Below are positions 38,131 through 51,740 of a stretch of DNA of 64,000 nucleotides, in pieces (the first letter of the stretch is position 1; the number at the start of each line of letters is the position of its first letter). The notes under the pieces are model-generated. The model did no database searches. It was not told the origin of the DNA and was given only the letters and a program-made list of their open reading frames with translations. The stretch is taken from positions 107,887,756 through 107,951,755 of the forward strand of contig NC_134366.1 in assembly GCF_035582795.1 (NCBI RefSeq). Direction: 5' to 3'. The translations under genes and the position numbers were made by a program. Source of the DNA: Mycteria americana (taxonomy: Eukaryota; Chordata; Aves; Ciconiiformes; Ciconiidae).

Positions 38131-39689
38131 GGTGGTTTTTCTCCCAGCGGTTGACTGCCTGTCACCATTAGGACTTCTAAGTCTCAGGCTTACTCCACCA
38201 GAGCACTTTTTTTCTCCATTAAAAAGCCCTTCAGCACTCTTTTTTATTCCTGAGGGGAATTCTTAGGCACTCCGATCATGCTGCTTTACCAAATTCCTAT
38301 TTATAATCCCAAAATGCTGCCCTCATTAAGAGAGCTGGTGTAAGGACACCTCTCTTACCCGTTCCTCAGAACACTCCATGGCTCATATCCACACCCTCAC
38401 CTATTCAGTTTTAACATCGGTGTAAAGCGTGGGCACGAGGTCCAACAATATTTTGTTGTTGGATTCCCCAGGGCTACGTAGGGAGATATCACTTCCATCT
38501 CTTGCCACCATCCCTCATTTATATTTCCTTTTAATCGTCTTGGTGGGCACGTGCCCTCAGGAGCCCAGGCCGGGTGCCTGCCCCGGTGATCCGGAAATGC
38601 CGCTCGCTCCGTCTGTCTGCTTTTCCCTTTAGGCACAGCCTCTGCGCGTCAGTTCCAAACACAGAGTTTTGTGTTTGCTTTGAGATGTTTTTGTGAACTG
38701 GCCCGTCCCGCAGAATAAGCCAGGCTGTATCATATCTCTGCCTTGCCCTATCGCTACTCTTTTCCTACTGTGTTTAGCTTTATTTATCACTATTGAACTT
38801 CATTAGCTTCTTGTCTATATTTATTACTGTCTATTTTCATTTCCTTGTCTTTGATAAGTAATGCCTTTACTGCCAACAGGTACATTTATTTCCCCTTTGC
38901 GCTTGTATTGTTCTCTTCACCTCCAGGAGCATGAAGTGTGGACATTATCCTGACCCAGCTGGTTTAGAAACTAAAGGGATATGGTGGCAGCACTGTAATT
39001 ACTGCCACTATGGGGAGCCAGTCAGGTTTATAATCATTTGTTGTATGAGGTCCTTCAATTCATGGCTTTACCTTTTTCAAGGAGCACTCAAATTAGCTGC
39101 AAAAAAAATCCAGATTATGGCATAATGTGCTGAATCTTGCAGATTCAATTATAAGGAAAAACTGCTGAGTTTGTGGCTCAGCCACAAACCTGGCTACTTC
39201 TGTTCAGGAATCAAAAGTGGTAAGATAAAGGTTGTAGACAGAAGCCTTCAGGTGTACAAACCTGTCTTCCACTGTCCTGTGGTCACATTTTGGAAGTCTT
39301 TAGGAAGATGAAACAATTTGAGGAGCATCGTGCTGGCCAAAAGCAATCATCTAGCACAAAGGCTTTTTTAACTCAGTGGAACTATTCTTTCCTGTTGAAA
39401 ATGAGTTAGTGAAGAAAAGGAGCAACCTTACTTCTAAGTGAAGAGTGGCTGCTTGAAAAGTATAAAAGTGAAGCTCCATCCCTACTTTTATATGTAATTA
39501 TGCTACCCTTTCTTTTTTCTTTCAGATTTCATGGAAGTATTTGTTGTCTTCTGATCAAATGCACTGGAAGAGATTTGCTGATATTTTTCTGTATCAATTA
39601 AAAACCAACCTTGTGTTGATGTAAGAGAAACTGATTGAGTGAGCTATTCTAACCCTTATCTGATTTGAACCAGTCTTAAGGCATATGAG
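38131..39689. other. gene-free stretch
   Basis: No gene is recognised. A perfect 9-bp inverted repeat with a 3-base loop (gtttgtggc / gccacaaac) lies at 39169-39189. Confidence 0.5.
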
Positions 39690-40080
39690 TTTCTAACTCA
39701 AGGTTCTACATGGAGAGAGGGCAGCAAGCTAAAATAGCAGGAATTGGCTTCAGAGCAAATAAAGGAAGGTATTTCTTCACTCTACATATATTTCAGCTGT
39801 GGAACTCATGGTTTACTGATAGCTTACATAGGTTCAGGAAGATCTTGGACAGATTTATACAAGAAAAATCCATTGAAGATCATTATATTCAAAGATTCCA
39901 CTACAGTGTCATGGAGTATCTGCCTCATGAAGCAGTGCATGCTATGAAAGTATTGTACACTTGCTTTTATTTTTACTTTTTGCTGAGCAGATGCTATTAG
40001 CCTCTTTTGCAGGCAGGATACTGGATTAGTTGGAGCTGTGGCCTGATCCAGAACAGCTTTTGCATGGTCTTATGTACGTG
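39690..40080 (+). repeat. old CR1-clade LINE 3' relic, sense
   Basis: The plus strand follows the 3' end of an ancient CR1-type element: 'aaaggaaggtatttcttcac', 'ctgtggaactcatggttt', 'ttggacagatttatacaaga', and the closing 'ggatactggattagttggag' with 'tgatccagaacagctttt' and 'cttatgta'. The open frame 39710-40000 is a by-product of this relic. Confidence 0.7.
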
Positions 40081-43000
40081 AGTCCAACTGCCTCTAAGGT
40101 CTTGTCCCAGTTCCCGGGACATCGTAATACTCACCACAAAGTTCTACATGTGGCAAAGATGAGACACCATTGGGAAATTGTCCTGTACCGATGTGGCTTT
40201 CAGTACATTTGGTCTGTGCAGAAAATTCTAGAGAAGCCAGGAGAAAACTCAGGTTCTGCTTATCCACTCATTGCTCTCCCTCTGCTCTGCTTGCCTCTAA
40301 ACACTCAGCCTTTTGGGTTTTTACATCCCACTATTCATCTTGCTGCTTGTGAGTGGGATGGACTCTCACTTTCTTGAATGTGTCACAGCATAGTTTAGTT
40401 TCCTGGGTTTCTATGTAGGCTCCGAACTGATATTGTTAAGATGCTCTTAATAGGAACCCAGTTATTTTTATTGCCCATCGGTGCCTGACACAGGCTGCCC
40501 AGAAGCAAAGTGCTTAACTCAGGTTCAAATCTGATCTACTCAACAGACCTACAGGATGAACATTTCAGAGGAATCTATGACTGTATCAGCATTTAATCAA
40601 GCAAGATCTAAAGTTCTGTGGAGAATACGTAAAATGGGCCTCACAAATACCACTTTCTCCCACAAAATTTGACAGTGCAACCGAGAAAGTTCCTCTGTTC
40701 CACGCAGTTGAGTGGAGTTTAGTTTAAAAGACAGAAATAGCACAGTCATGTGTAAATTAAATGACATTATTTGAAAACAACTCTGAAAGAATGGAGACTA
40801 AAAATCTCATCTAATTAATGAATAACAATAGTTGATGATTTATTGACGTTTCTGTGAATATACAGTTTCTATTAACAATATTTAGATACATTTTCTCAGA
40901 AATTCTTAATTATTTATGTTTAGTAATTTATGATTAAACATTTTACAAGAAACAAGGCACTAAAATGTACAGTTAGTCATCCTTATTACATACGCTGCGA
41001 CTTTCAGACATACAGTAGATTCCCCTCACTTAGACAACTATTGAATCTCTCCCTCCAATGGTACTTTTTGTTGCATTTCATACATCCCCAACTGTTAGAA
41101 AGTATACATTTTAGGGCCCTACTTTTGTCTGCTTTTACCTACTGTTTCTGCAGGAAAAGCAAAGAATTTGCTATTTAACAAATTAGCTACACAATAAAGA
41201 TAATGAAAACCCCATTCCTCACATTTCTAAGGACTCAGACATACTGTGAGCTCCTTAGAGATTCAAACTATAATGTGGGCATTATTTATCAATTAAAAAC
41301 AACAGTAGCAAAAAAATTTTGTTTAAAGGTGCAATTCCAGAAGCTACTTCCGTGCAGGGCAGAAACAGCTTTGGTGGTGTTTGAGGCACTAAAATATTAA
41401 ACCAACACTTTACAACAGGTGAGATGACTCAGGCTGACACCATGCTAGGAAAATCAGATTAGCCTAGTGGCTACCATTTGGCTAAAAAGGGGATCTTAAA
41501 TAATGTATAGTTTTTAGTGCAATTTAAAAAGCAAAGCCCAGAAACAGTTGCTAATAAAAGGCAAAGACCACAAGAGATACCATCTAACGCTCCATTAAAA
41601 TATTTAGTATCAGAAGGAGTGTATACATTTTCAAGTATCTTATGACAAATAGCCCAGTACTGAAGTGCTAGTTCCATTTTAGATGCTCACTGACTATAAG
41701 CACAAGCACGGCACAATGTAATTTTACATATTGTTAAAATACAACAGAATCTAATGTCACATAATAAATACAACATGGTGTAAAGAGTGGTTTCCTAATT
41801 ATTTGACCACTTACACAAAAAATGATGAAGAGGAGCACCTAGATTCAAGTTTCTTCTTGAAATTCTCAAGCTCTTGTGCTGGCAATATTTTAGAATTCCA
41901 GTTTTCAGTGCCTCCACATTTAGACTGCAGTGATCCTGAGCCCCCTGAACACACGTGGAAAGATTACCACTTTCAGAGGTTTTCAGAGGATCCTTGCAGT
42001 CTCCTTGACCAAAGGAATTGAGGTGCAATTCCACTGCTGGTGGAATATACATGCAAAATAGGGGAAGCTTCTGCAGGATAAGAAAAAGTGATGGTGGAGA
42101 GAGAACCTCTCACAACGACCTCGAATAATACCCTGGGTCATTGCCAAATTAAAGTGAAAGTCACCTTTTCCCCTTGGAAAGATAAGACTTCTAAAAACCT
42201 GGCCAATAAGACTTCTCAAAACGTGACCAACGTGATGTACCATGACAAGATGGTAGTACTGGCAGAAATGGCAATAACACAACTGGAAACAAATTACCTC
42301 TTAAAGCATTTTCGCTTCTTGGGTATTGTAAAAATGCTTCTGTAAACCTGCATGAATTTTTGGAAAAAAGAGGTTCTTACTCACTTAATATGAGTCACTC
42401 AAAGATCACAGGAAGAAAAAATGTTAAAGAAAAACCATTATGTGATTGCTTCTGATAAGCAAAAACTTTTTTTTTTTTTTCTCGTAGTCGCATAGGCTGG
42501 AAATTCCAGAAGATGCCATGGGGAAGTGAGGCTCCAGTGCTCCCTGGAAACTGGTGGGCTCTGAAAGTGTAACCAACGTGCTCTGTTGAAAATCCATTCC
42601 ATGGTTTCTAGAGCCCATTTTGCCAAGAAGTCCTGACTTGCCATGACCCCTGCTGAAGACAGCGGGTCAGCACCTCTGAAAAACAGGCCCTGTAACTACC
42701 TTAGTGTTGCCCGATGCTAGTTGGTGGTAAAACAGCTTGTACATCTCGTGACTGGAAGTTCAGAAACACAACCACAAAAAGAAAGGTATGATTAGGGCTA
42801 TGCTTTCTAGTTCTCTGGGAAGTAGAACAGACCAGAATATATCTGTATTTGCATGTACAGATTACCAGAACTTTTTTCTGGTACTGATCTAAAATATCAG
42901 GACATCTACATCTCAAGAAGCTGAAGATCAGATCTCTCATTATTTAACCTTAGACTCTTCAGAAAAAAAAGGTGGAAAGTATAAATAAACACAAAAGCCC

Positions 43001-46000
43001 ACATATAGATGAAAATATAAAATATTAGAAAAAGATTTGATATATTGTTCATTTGGTTGAATTTATGTATATATCTAACTGGGGATGGATTAACATAGTT
43101 GGCTTTATTTTTTTAATTAAGAATGTGAACTAATTTGATGGAAGTAGCAAAGATTTTACAAGAAAGAAAGGTGAGAGCGTGCCTGTGTGATGTATTAACC
43201 ATACCAGTTAAGCAAATCCTAACAGAAAACTGAATCTGTTGGACTGAAGCTGTGTTAATTTATTGCTCTTGGTAGTTGAACACTGACAGGGCATAATTTT
43301 AACCTGTCCCATGATTTGGAAGATTTTCATGTATAACAATTTAAAAAACCAATTGCTTACCACCCAAAGCCGTTCTTACAGATCACCACAGTAACCCACT
43401 GCTGTTACTATGTCCATACTTGTGTTTTAAGTTGTGACAGAATGTGGGCTTGAGTTTGCTGTGCCGTGGGGCTTCAGCCACTTACGTCCATGCTGTGTGT
43501 AAGAGAAGGGCTTAAGTTTAAGCCAGTCTTTTCCCATGCCTGATTTTCCCAGCCTGGCTCCCTGACAGTGCACTCGTGCTGGATCTACAGAAGCAGCGTT
43601 GGTAGCTGTGGCATTTGGATCAGAATGAGAGCGGAGATCTACACTTATCTATCGAGCTCACAGCAACATCTAGAGAAATGTATTGGCTTCAGCAGGACTG
43701 TGGAAGTATAAACTGGAATCAAGTAAATAATTTATCAGTCTACAAGAGGAGTAAAAGCAAGATTTACCCCAGAAGACAGCGTTGTAATTGGCTGAGACAG
43801 AGTACCATTGCGATCGTTTATTGATTGTACCTCTAAATTTGCCACCGTATCAGTGTGACAAGGCACCTCAGTGACACAGTTAGCAATGATGGTTGTTCCT
43901 GCTGGCCAAAGCCCCTCATTTTTTATTCAAACTCATCCACCACTGTTGATTTGGTAATGGGAAAAGATGCAGGGAGTCAGTGCCAGACAACCTGAGAACG
44001 TGAGGGCCTCAGCATGGTCCGACTGGCATCGCTGCATGGCTAAGTGCATCCAAGTAGGAATACTGCATTCCAGAGGAACAGGACAAAATCAGTATGGGAA
44101 GTCTTCTTCAAATGCTATCAGCCACCAACGGAGTGCAACATAAAGCCCAGTCTAGCCTCAGAGCCCTCATGCAAGCCAGTAATTGAAAGCAAAATAAGTG
44201 CATTTTGGAAACGAATGTTGCTTTATTTGACAAGGACTTCTCATTACACCTCATTTTAGATGGAAAGTTGGAGGTAAGGCAATATTTGGATTGGACATTA
44301 TTGTTCCTTAAGCAGAGGTTGAACCTGTCTATTAGGTCAGCACTGATAACTCCCAGCCTGCCCAAATTTCTACCCTGGTTTAAATACCAAACCCATCACA
44401 TCACCTCCCTAATTTGTACTTTTCAGAGTCTCAGTATGTGAGAACATTTACAAGATCTTTTTCAGATAAATGGAATTTATCATGTGTGTGTCTATTCAGA
44501 CTTCGTACAGCCCGTAGGCTTGGTATTCAAAAGTTATAAAACTGCATGGCTCATTGGGTTGAAGGACAGTTCTGTGGGAATAGGTGTCTAATAGAACAAA
44601 ACAATTTTTAGCAAAGCTTTGGTGAGAGTAGCAGGTCAAAATTTAAAAACTCCACAATTAAACAGAAGCAGGAGTTTTTTCCCCTGCATTATACTGTGAT
44701 ACAGAATGCATGGCAGGAATTTATATAGGCAATTCAGCTGGTCCATTTGTGGCTTAGTACATAATTTCAGGGCATAATTCTAAGAAAAGGGAAGAGATTT
44801 GTACGTGACCAAATAATGGACAGAGCTTGAGCAGCTTATATGTCACCTCGTTAGTACCATATAAATAATAAATTACTACTAAATTGGTGTATAATGCCAG
44901 TTTCAGATTCAGGGCTGTCCAAGAACAGCCTCTTATATCTGAAGACTTGTGGAATACCATCAATCTCAAGTTGTGCTGAATACAAACCTACTTCTACTCT
45001 CTTGCCAAACAAATTTGATTTATGAGGTGCTCTAACATTTGGTCAGAAACTGAAGCATACAACTATTCTGCAGCTGGACTGAATAACAAAAGGAAAACAA
45101 ACAATCTCAATCAACATTTAAAAAAACCCCACATACATTAAATAAGGACGATCTAAAAATCTATCTTGCTTTATTTATGTTACATTAGATAGTTATTTCC
45201 CTACATATATATATGTAGCGTAGCTTTTTATCTAGCCAGCTCTTCATCAGGAAGGCAACAGATTGTTTCTAGCTATTTTGACTGCTTAATTCTTTTTTTT
45301 CTTTTTTTTTTTCCTTTTGTTTTTGTCTTGTGGCTGTTTTGACAGATTGGGAAATCTAGACTAGGATTAATTAGAAGGTTTGGCAAAAATACTGCTTGAT
45401 TCTTACTGTTAAAGAGGTTGACCATCCAGTGAGATGCATGCACACACCCTCATGAATACAACAGTTTTATAACCCACGGCCATGTGGTGGACAACCTTTT
45501 CCTTTTCCTTGCTGTATAGCCTATGCCATTTGGCAGACTATGTGCTGGACAAATTTCATGTGCCTTTCCGCAGTGCATAGCATGTGTGTCTGGATAACGC
45601 AGTCTCAGAAAATTGTCCAACTTCAGTTTAGTAAAGAGTGAGGTCTAATAACCCTGGCAGGATTCCTACTTGACGCTGTTACTTTTCTTATTGTCAGGCA
45701 CTTGGAGCTGTGAATGGTATGATAGTGGTGTCCAGTCTCAAAGGAAGGAGTAATCGGGGAAGGTGAAGACCACACGGGTGAATTGTTTGACATATGTGAC
45801 AGTGTTACCTCTTAGGACAGCTAAGAGCTGTCTTCACTTCTGACTCACTCTGAAAAACATACCAGCCAGCCCATTTTTTTTGCCTTTGCAAGTTTTTAAT
45901 TTGTTCAGCATTATAAAAATGACTGATGATGTTGTGGGATGCATAATCCCTTCACTACCAGAATAGTAAATGTTCAGAGCCACAGCTAGTATTTTGTATT

Positions 46001-49000
46001 TTATTGCTCTTGTTTTAGGCCCAGAAATCTGTCCACGTTTCTATGTGCACCTTCTTTACATATAAGGCAATCAAGCTGTTTTATGTAGTTCTGTGACCAA
46101 AAAAGAAAAATTTAAAAAATTAAAATATCTAAGAAGCAAAATCCCTTGTAAATCAGCAGCACAGAAGTTAATCTGTGATACTGGAAACAGAGATCACTGC
46201 TTGCTTTCACTGTAAAAATATATTATTACCCTATTCTTGTAGATGGCAACAAATTGTCTTCTTTCTTTCTATCAAATGTACAGAGCTGTCCTCTGTAATG
46301 TTTTTTAAATTATATTAACAGTCACTGCATATTATCCTATTGTCTTGCTACTTGGTTTATTTTATTAGCCTAAATGTATTAATTTCAGTACACATTAGTA
46401 CTTACTTTGCACAGAAGTGTTTCTGAATATCTAACTAGAGACAAAGTTCAAGAGCAGCAATGATCTGTGAGCTTACAGTCAGCTGCTTTGAGAAGAAACA
46501 GAAAGATAATGTGAAAAGACAGGCAATTACCTTATGAAAACAGCTAAGATGCATCAGTCTTATAAAAACAGCTTTGAACAAGCTAGTTCAAAATATGAAA
46601 TCACAGGACTACTTGTAAGGGACTTTACTTGCCTGGAAAAAAATACATTTAAAATGTAATTTTAAGATTTACATGTAATTCCCCTACCCCCAAAGTAACG
46701 ATACATAAATGTGTAGCAGTTTATCGTTTTAATACCATCATGAGAAAAATACCTGAAGATATGAAACTGCACAGATGTGGGGTTGTACGGACTGTAACCA
46801 CAGAGATTCAGAACGAAACTGGAAGCATTATAATGCAAGTGAGGAAGAAGGAGGAGGACAGATCGTAAAAGCCACTGTAACTACAACCAGCAAAAAAAAA
46901 TTCTGCAAAAGATCATTGAAAAACACCCATGTAATCATCCAAATCCTTGGGAGACTGCTAAGATTTGGTATTGGAAACACACAAAGATAAATGAGCATTA
47001 AACGAAATTCAGGACTACATCCTCAGCTGCACTAGATGTGGTATAACTCAGAAAAGGGTAGCCCTGAGCCACTTGTCCTTTCTCTGGTCACAGGGCTGCA
47101 ATGGGACTATTTCACCCCTGCAGTCTGAGTGCTGAGCTCAGCTGCACCAGCTGCACCTGCCCTGTAAGGACCACTTCTCTGAGCAATGGCTGGCCAGGAG
47201 GGCTGTATCTTTCAGCCCTGGCTAAACACCTTTCTGTGGTGTAGGAAGGAGCATCACAGAGAGGGTTTCGGGCAAGCAGCAAGATCCCTTGCTCCTGTGA
47301 TAGAGCAGCCTGGGTGTTGAAGGTAGTGTAACAGATTGCAGGTTGGGTTATTTCTTTGTCAAGGAAAGAGCCTCGATTTCAGGAAGTATCTGTGAAAATC
47401 TTCCACTGACACTCTTTCACTACCTAGAAAGAATGAACTTTGTTATTAGGAAACCCCAAACCTAACCTCTGCAGAACCCCAAGTATTTATGAAGAATCAG
47501 TACCACTCACACAGCTTCAGCATCCTGTATTAGCTCTGGTCCTGATGAATGACTTTGCAGTCACAGACTGTCCTCCCAGAATTACATGGAGCTGGAACAG
47601 AGAAAGTGCTCTTCTCTATATGGAACTTTGTCCTTACTAACCTCTCTTCAAAATCCTTCCTAGCCTGTGCACAGAATCCAGAATGTATGGGCAGCTGTGG
47701 AGAAAAGGCTAGCTAACCATGCTTTCTGTGGAAGGGGAAGATGACAACTGAGGAGCACCCGTTTCATGCTCAAATGTTGTGATATAGGCAATCTGAGCAA
47801 GGGAAAGGAAAGAGCAGAATACATAGCTCTGGATGAAATCCCCTGCTCATATTGCTGGTTAAAAAACAAGGGGGAACGCAGACATAAGGAAGAAATCCAG
47901 GAGAAAAAATCAACAAATAAAAAAGATTATACCAGATAACAAGTTAGATGATCTCCAAGGGGAGACAGCACTTGGAGCCAGGCTTGTCTCATTTTGGGGA
48001 GCATAAAGGAATTCACCGCACCTTGCCTAGAAGGTCATTGTTTCTCTTCATAAGAACATAGAGGCTGAGAACAACGGCCACTACATGTCTGGTATATATT
48101 TTTTCTTACGCAGTTAAGCAGGGATCATTTTGCCCAGTGTGTCTTTTAAGTTCATTCTTGCCAACGACTTGTATAACAAATCCAGAGAAGAAGAACAGGC
48201 ATGTTCTTCTTAAAATACTGCTGTGTTTCATCTGTGGAAAAACCTTGGGAAAATGCCTATATAGCTTGGCCAAACGGTTAACAGGAAAACACAATTATGT
48301 GAAAGTATTTGAATGATGTAAGCTAGAAAAAAGGGAGAGGAACAAATGGACATATTGTCTGAGATGGCTATATTACACATAAGAAAAGTCAAACAAAAGA
48401 TAAACCCTAATACCAGAGGAAGTAATTGGGAAAAAAAAAGGTAAAAGCCACATTTCTCAAGTAATTTAAACTCCACCACACCGATCACTTTATAAAGCCT
48501 TTAGATGGAGAAGCCAAAGCCAGGCAAGGAGATACTTCATCTTGTTGATCTTTTACATTTTTCTTTGTCTATCACCCAACCTTACAGCAACCAACAGTCA
48601 ACCACAGATGGGAAAGCCTGTGTCACCAGTAAGCTATCTATTACCTGTACCACAAAAGCATCTTGTATCATTTGTGTTAGGTGTGGCATTCCCATTCTTC
48701 CTCTACGCATGTACTGATCATTCTTTCTTTCATATCTTCATCTTGGCTCTTTCTAATTTTTCTCCTGTGATCTTATTCTTTTAAATAGAAGCTGAATTAA
48801 AAGGGTCTATTGTTCAGCCTAAGAACTGTAACTTTTGGTGTCAGAACAAGAACATATACCAAAATGCAAGGCGTTGCCCACTTAGTGCAGGCTGAAAACA
48901 TGCATATTTTAAATGATTTTTTAATATAAAAATAAAACATCTTTCATGAGCAATGGTGTAACTTTCAGGAGCCAAAACTACCCTTATCTCACATTTCATG

Positions 49001-50111
49001 AGATTCTCCCTGGACTATTTCATACCTTCTCACAGGGCTATCTAGACCTGGATTGTCTCTCTATTCTTGCTCTCTTCACAGTGCTGAAATTGTCTCCATT
49101 CATCACCTTTTGACACCTTAACATACATGGTTTCAATTTCATAGTTTCAAATTACTTTCACTTAGAAGCAGTGTGGAAGGAATCCCATCATTGGTTAAGA
49201 CAAATGTCTTTCCTATTCTTTTTTCTGGATGGTGCCTGAACAATTGTCATAACCACTCAAATAACTGACTCATCTTCCAGACCACAGAATGCAACCTCAG
49301 AGCAAAAAGGTCCTTGCTCCTGTTTACTTCTTTCTTTTGCCTCTGCTCTTATTATACTTTCCAATAGTGTTTCCATTCAGCAGAAAAAAAAGTGTCCATA
49401 ATGATATCCTTCTTTGGAAGTCCTGTGCTTCCTTCATACAGCCAATTTATAAGAAAACTGAGTTTGCTGTCAAAAAGATCTGTCTTCAGATTTCATACAC
49501 GGCCTATTTTTTTGATCTTGCAGCAGCTCTGTAAATTTTTTTTTTCTCTGTCATATAAAGTAAGTTGTAATAAATCACTCCCATTGCAATTGCTGGTGTT
49601 AGCACGTTGAAGGGAGCAACGCATGTACCACAGTGTTAACCACAGTGAGTACTGTGGTTGATAATGGCAGTGCCTGCAAAGATGAATCACCAGCAGGGAA
49701 AGTAGCTCAAGAAAAAGAAAGAAACAAAAAAAACCCTCAAAAACCCAAAACAAAACCAAAAGAAACTCACTCCACCAGAAGGAACATCTAGGGAAGAGAT
49801 GGGAGTGTAACTGGGAATGTATGTTTTGTAACATACTCTAATTTGAATATGTTGCTTACTGTATGGACTTGCCCTCACAAATCATGATTCGAAAATACTT
49901 TATTGAATAATGGGAAACTCAGGTTTTTCAATGAAAATTTATGGTTTTGTTCATTTTTCTCACTGCTTCAAATGACAGTTGTACACCTTCCTGTAAAATA
50001 GCTTTTCACACATCAGAAGTTCTTATAAATCTTCGCGGAGTTCTGTATTTCACGTTTTCTTAACCCCACTTAACCCCACTAGACTAAATGATTGCCTGGG
50101 GAAGGATTATC
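40081..50111. other. 10-kb AT-rich gene-free stretch
   Basis: No exon is recognised. It holds a poly-T at about 42467-42480, an 18-base perfect palindrome at 45201-45218, T-rich runs near 45293-45312, a 9-bp inverted repeat at 49638-49659 and a 10-bp tandem duplication near 50065. The absence of repeats recognisable by eye means it may hold conserved non-coding DNA, but that cannot be judged here. Confidence 0.5.
45201..45218. repeat. perfect 18-bp palindrome
   Basis: ctacatatatatatgtag is its own reverse complement. It is probably a chance product of TA-rich sequence. Confidence 0.8.
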
Positions 50112-50117
50112 TTTATT
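50112..50117 (-). terminator. MSANTD3: candidate MSANTD3 poly(A) signal
   Basis: The first canonical AATAAA on the minus strand after the MSANTD3 stop (tttatt on plus). It would give a 3' UTR of about 1.2 kb. A G/T-rich stretch lies beyond it on the minus strand. Other sites further left are possible. Confidence 0.3.
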
Positions 50118-51330
50118 TGTGCTTTCCTACCATCTACTATTCCGGACCTCCAAACTCTGTGGGGACCTTCGTGTGAATGCTTTCATACAAATCATGTCCA
50201 TCACTCCTCACTGACAGCAAAGGCAAGAAACACACCACCGTAACACACAGGACAGAACAAAACAGAACAGTGCTCCAAGACAGGAATGATTCCCTTGGAC
50301 TGCCTCCCACCCTATGTGAAAGAAAAGAGGGTGAGTCTTAATCTTTTCTTCTAGAGAGGTTGAAAGAGAGGTTGAAATACTCAAGCTAGCTGCTACGCCA
50401 TCAAGTGTTGCATAGGGAGATAGGGGGAGACTTTGCCAGCGGACTGGCTGGCTCACTACGTTTTAAGAGCTTTATGAATTGTTAAAAAGCTCTTCCCCTC
50501 AGAATGACTCCAGGTGGACAGCACACAGCGCTGGCAGCAGCATGCGACCCTCCTATTTCGGTATTCTACTTGAACACAAGATGGGCCTGGAAAAGAAAGG
50601 ACAAGCACAATGGCTTTTGAGAAAGAAGTCACCTTCTTTCCAACTCCTTGAGGGTCAAGGCTTAAACAACTGGAGGGCCAGCCCACAACCATTCTCTCAA
50701 TCAGCCAGCCAGCTGGAAAATACTACTGTTCTTCATAAGCAAAGGGCTCAGTTACTACAGTGGCCCTTTTGCTACTTCCTTCATTTTCACATCTTCTATG
50801 AAGAATAAGTTATTAACTATATTAACTAGAGACAAGTTTTTTTTCCTAAGCCCCATCATAACAATCCAACCAATACCTGTCAATCACCTTTTGTCTCAAT
50901 AGCAGAGAGCAACTCCAACCCTTGCCTTCATTCGGGAAATGGTAGATAGGAAGAGATAGAAATAAAAATAAACACTATAACCTGATGTTTAAAGCTGTTA
51001 AGTTTTCTTAAGAACACCCAGTGTAAGAATACCCAGAGAACCTTAAATTTCAAACGGATGTTAGGGTATTCTGAGAGGGGAAAATACGTTCACATTTTAG
51101 AACACTGTGCATGTCAGAGTTAAACAAATCAGAACTACCTACAAATGAACAATACAGTTTTCCCCTTGGTGGACTCTACCGCTGTTTCCCTAAACATTAA
51201 AAGTCAAAGTGTGTTCACTATCAGCCAGGCACCTATCCTGTCACTGTACATTCACATTAAAAAACCCTCTTTCCAGTGCGCGTTACTCATAAATGTGCTC
51301 AATCAGACTGACTCTCTGCCCCTTTATGTT
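50118..51330 (-). other. MSANTD3: MSANTD3 3' UTR (probable extent)
   Basis: This follows the TAG at 51333-51331 on the minus strand. Frames here (for example 50456-50692 minus and 50479-50808 plus) show no domain. A 12-bp tandem duplication (gagaggttgaaa, about 50353-50377) lies inside. The extent depends on the poly(A) signal chosen. Confidence 0.4.
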
Positions 51331-51740
51331 CTAAGGTGAATTAGGAAAGGGTCTGTTAAAGGATGATACAGGCCATTCTTTCGTGATGGTCTGCAGTTTT
51401 CTCTCCCAATACATTTTCTTTTTATTTAGCACTTCCATTTTTATCCTGTGTTCCTCTTCGGCCATCTCACACTCTCTTTCTATTTGCTGTATTTTTGCCA
51501 CATGAACTTCATTCATTTGGATTAACTGCAGTTGCAAAATTGACATTTGCTGATGATGTTCTTCCTCATGCATCTTTTTCAGAGCACTTTCCTGAGATGC
51601 TTTACTTCTGTAGTTCTTATCTGCTGCTATTCTGACATCAGAACACGAAGGCTCAGGTTGGGAGGTACCTTCACATACTGGGAAATGTACCAGCTCTTTC
51701 TCTTCATCACAAAGTTCTCTATTTGAGACAACAAATGACT
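51331..51740 (-). CDS. MSANTD3: MSANTD3, last coding exon
   Basis: This encodes residues 139-274 of Myb/SANT DNA-binding domain containing 3. The acceptor is tgttttgcag/agtc, with the exon starting at 51740 and joining in phase 1 to the exon at 53069. It reads a [10 protein letters not shown] segment, an acidic linker, then from about residue 190 a long charged helix with heptad-like Leu/Ile/Met spacing ([11 protein letters not shown] and [11 protein letters not shown]). This is the coiled coil expected to mediate protein contacts. It ends Asn-Ser-Pro and TAG, the same end as the human protein as I know it. Any function as a nuclear DNA-binding regulator is family inference. No breaks are seen. 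Confidence 0.95.

Noticed and set aside
39710-40000. 96-codon plus-strand frame
   Set aside because: Lies entirely within an old CR1-clade 3' end, which is not protein-coding.
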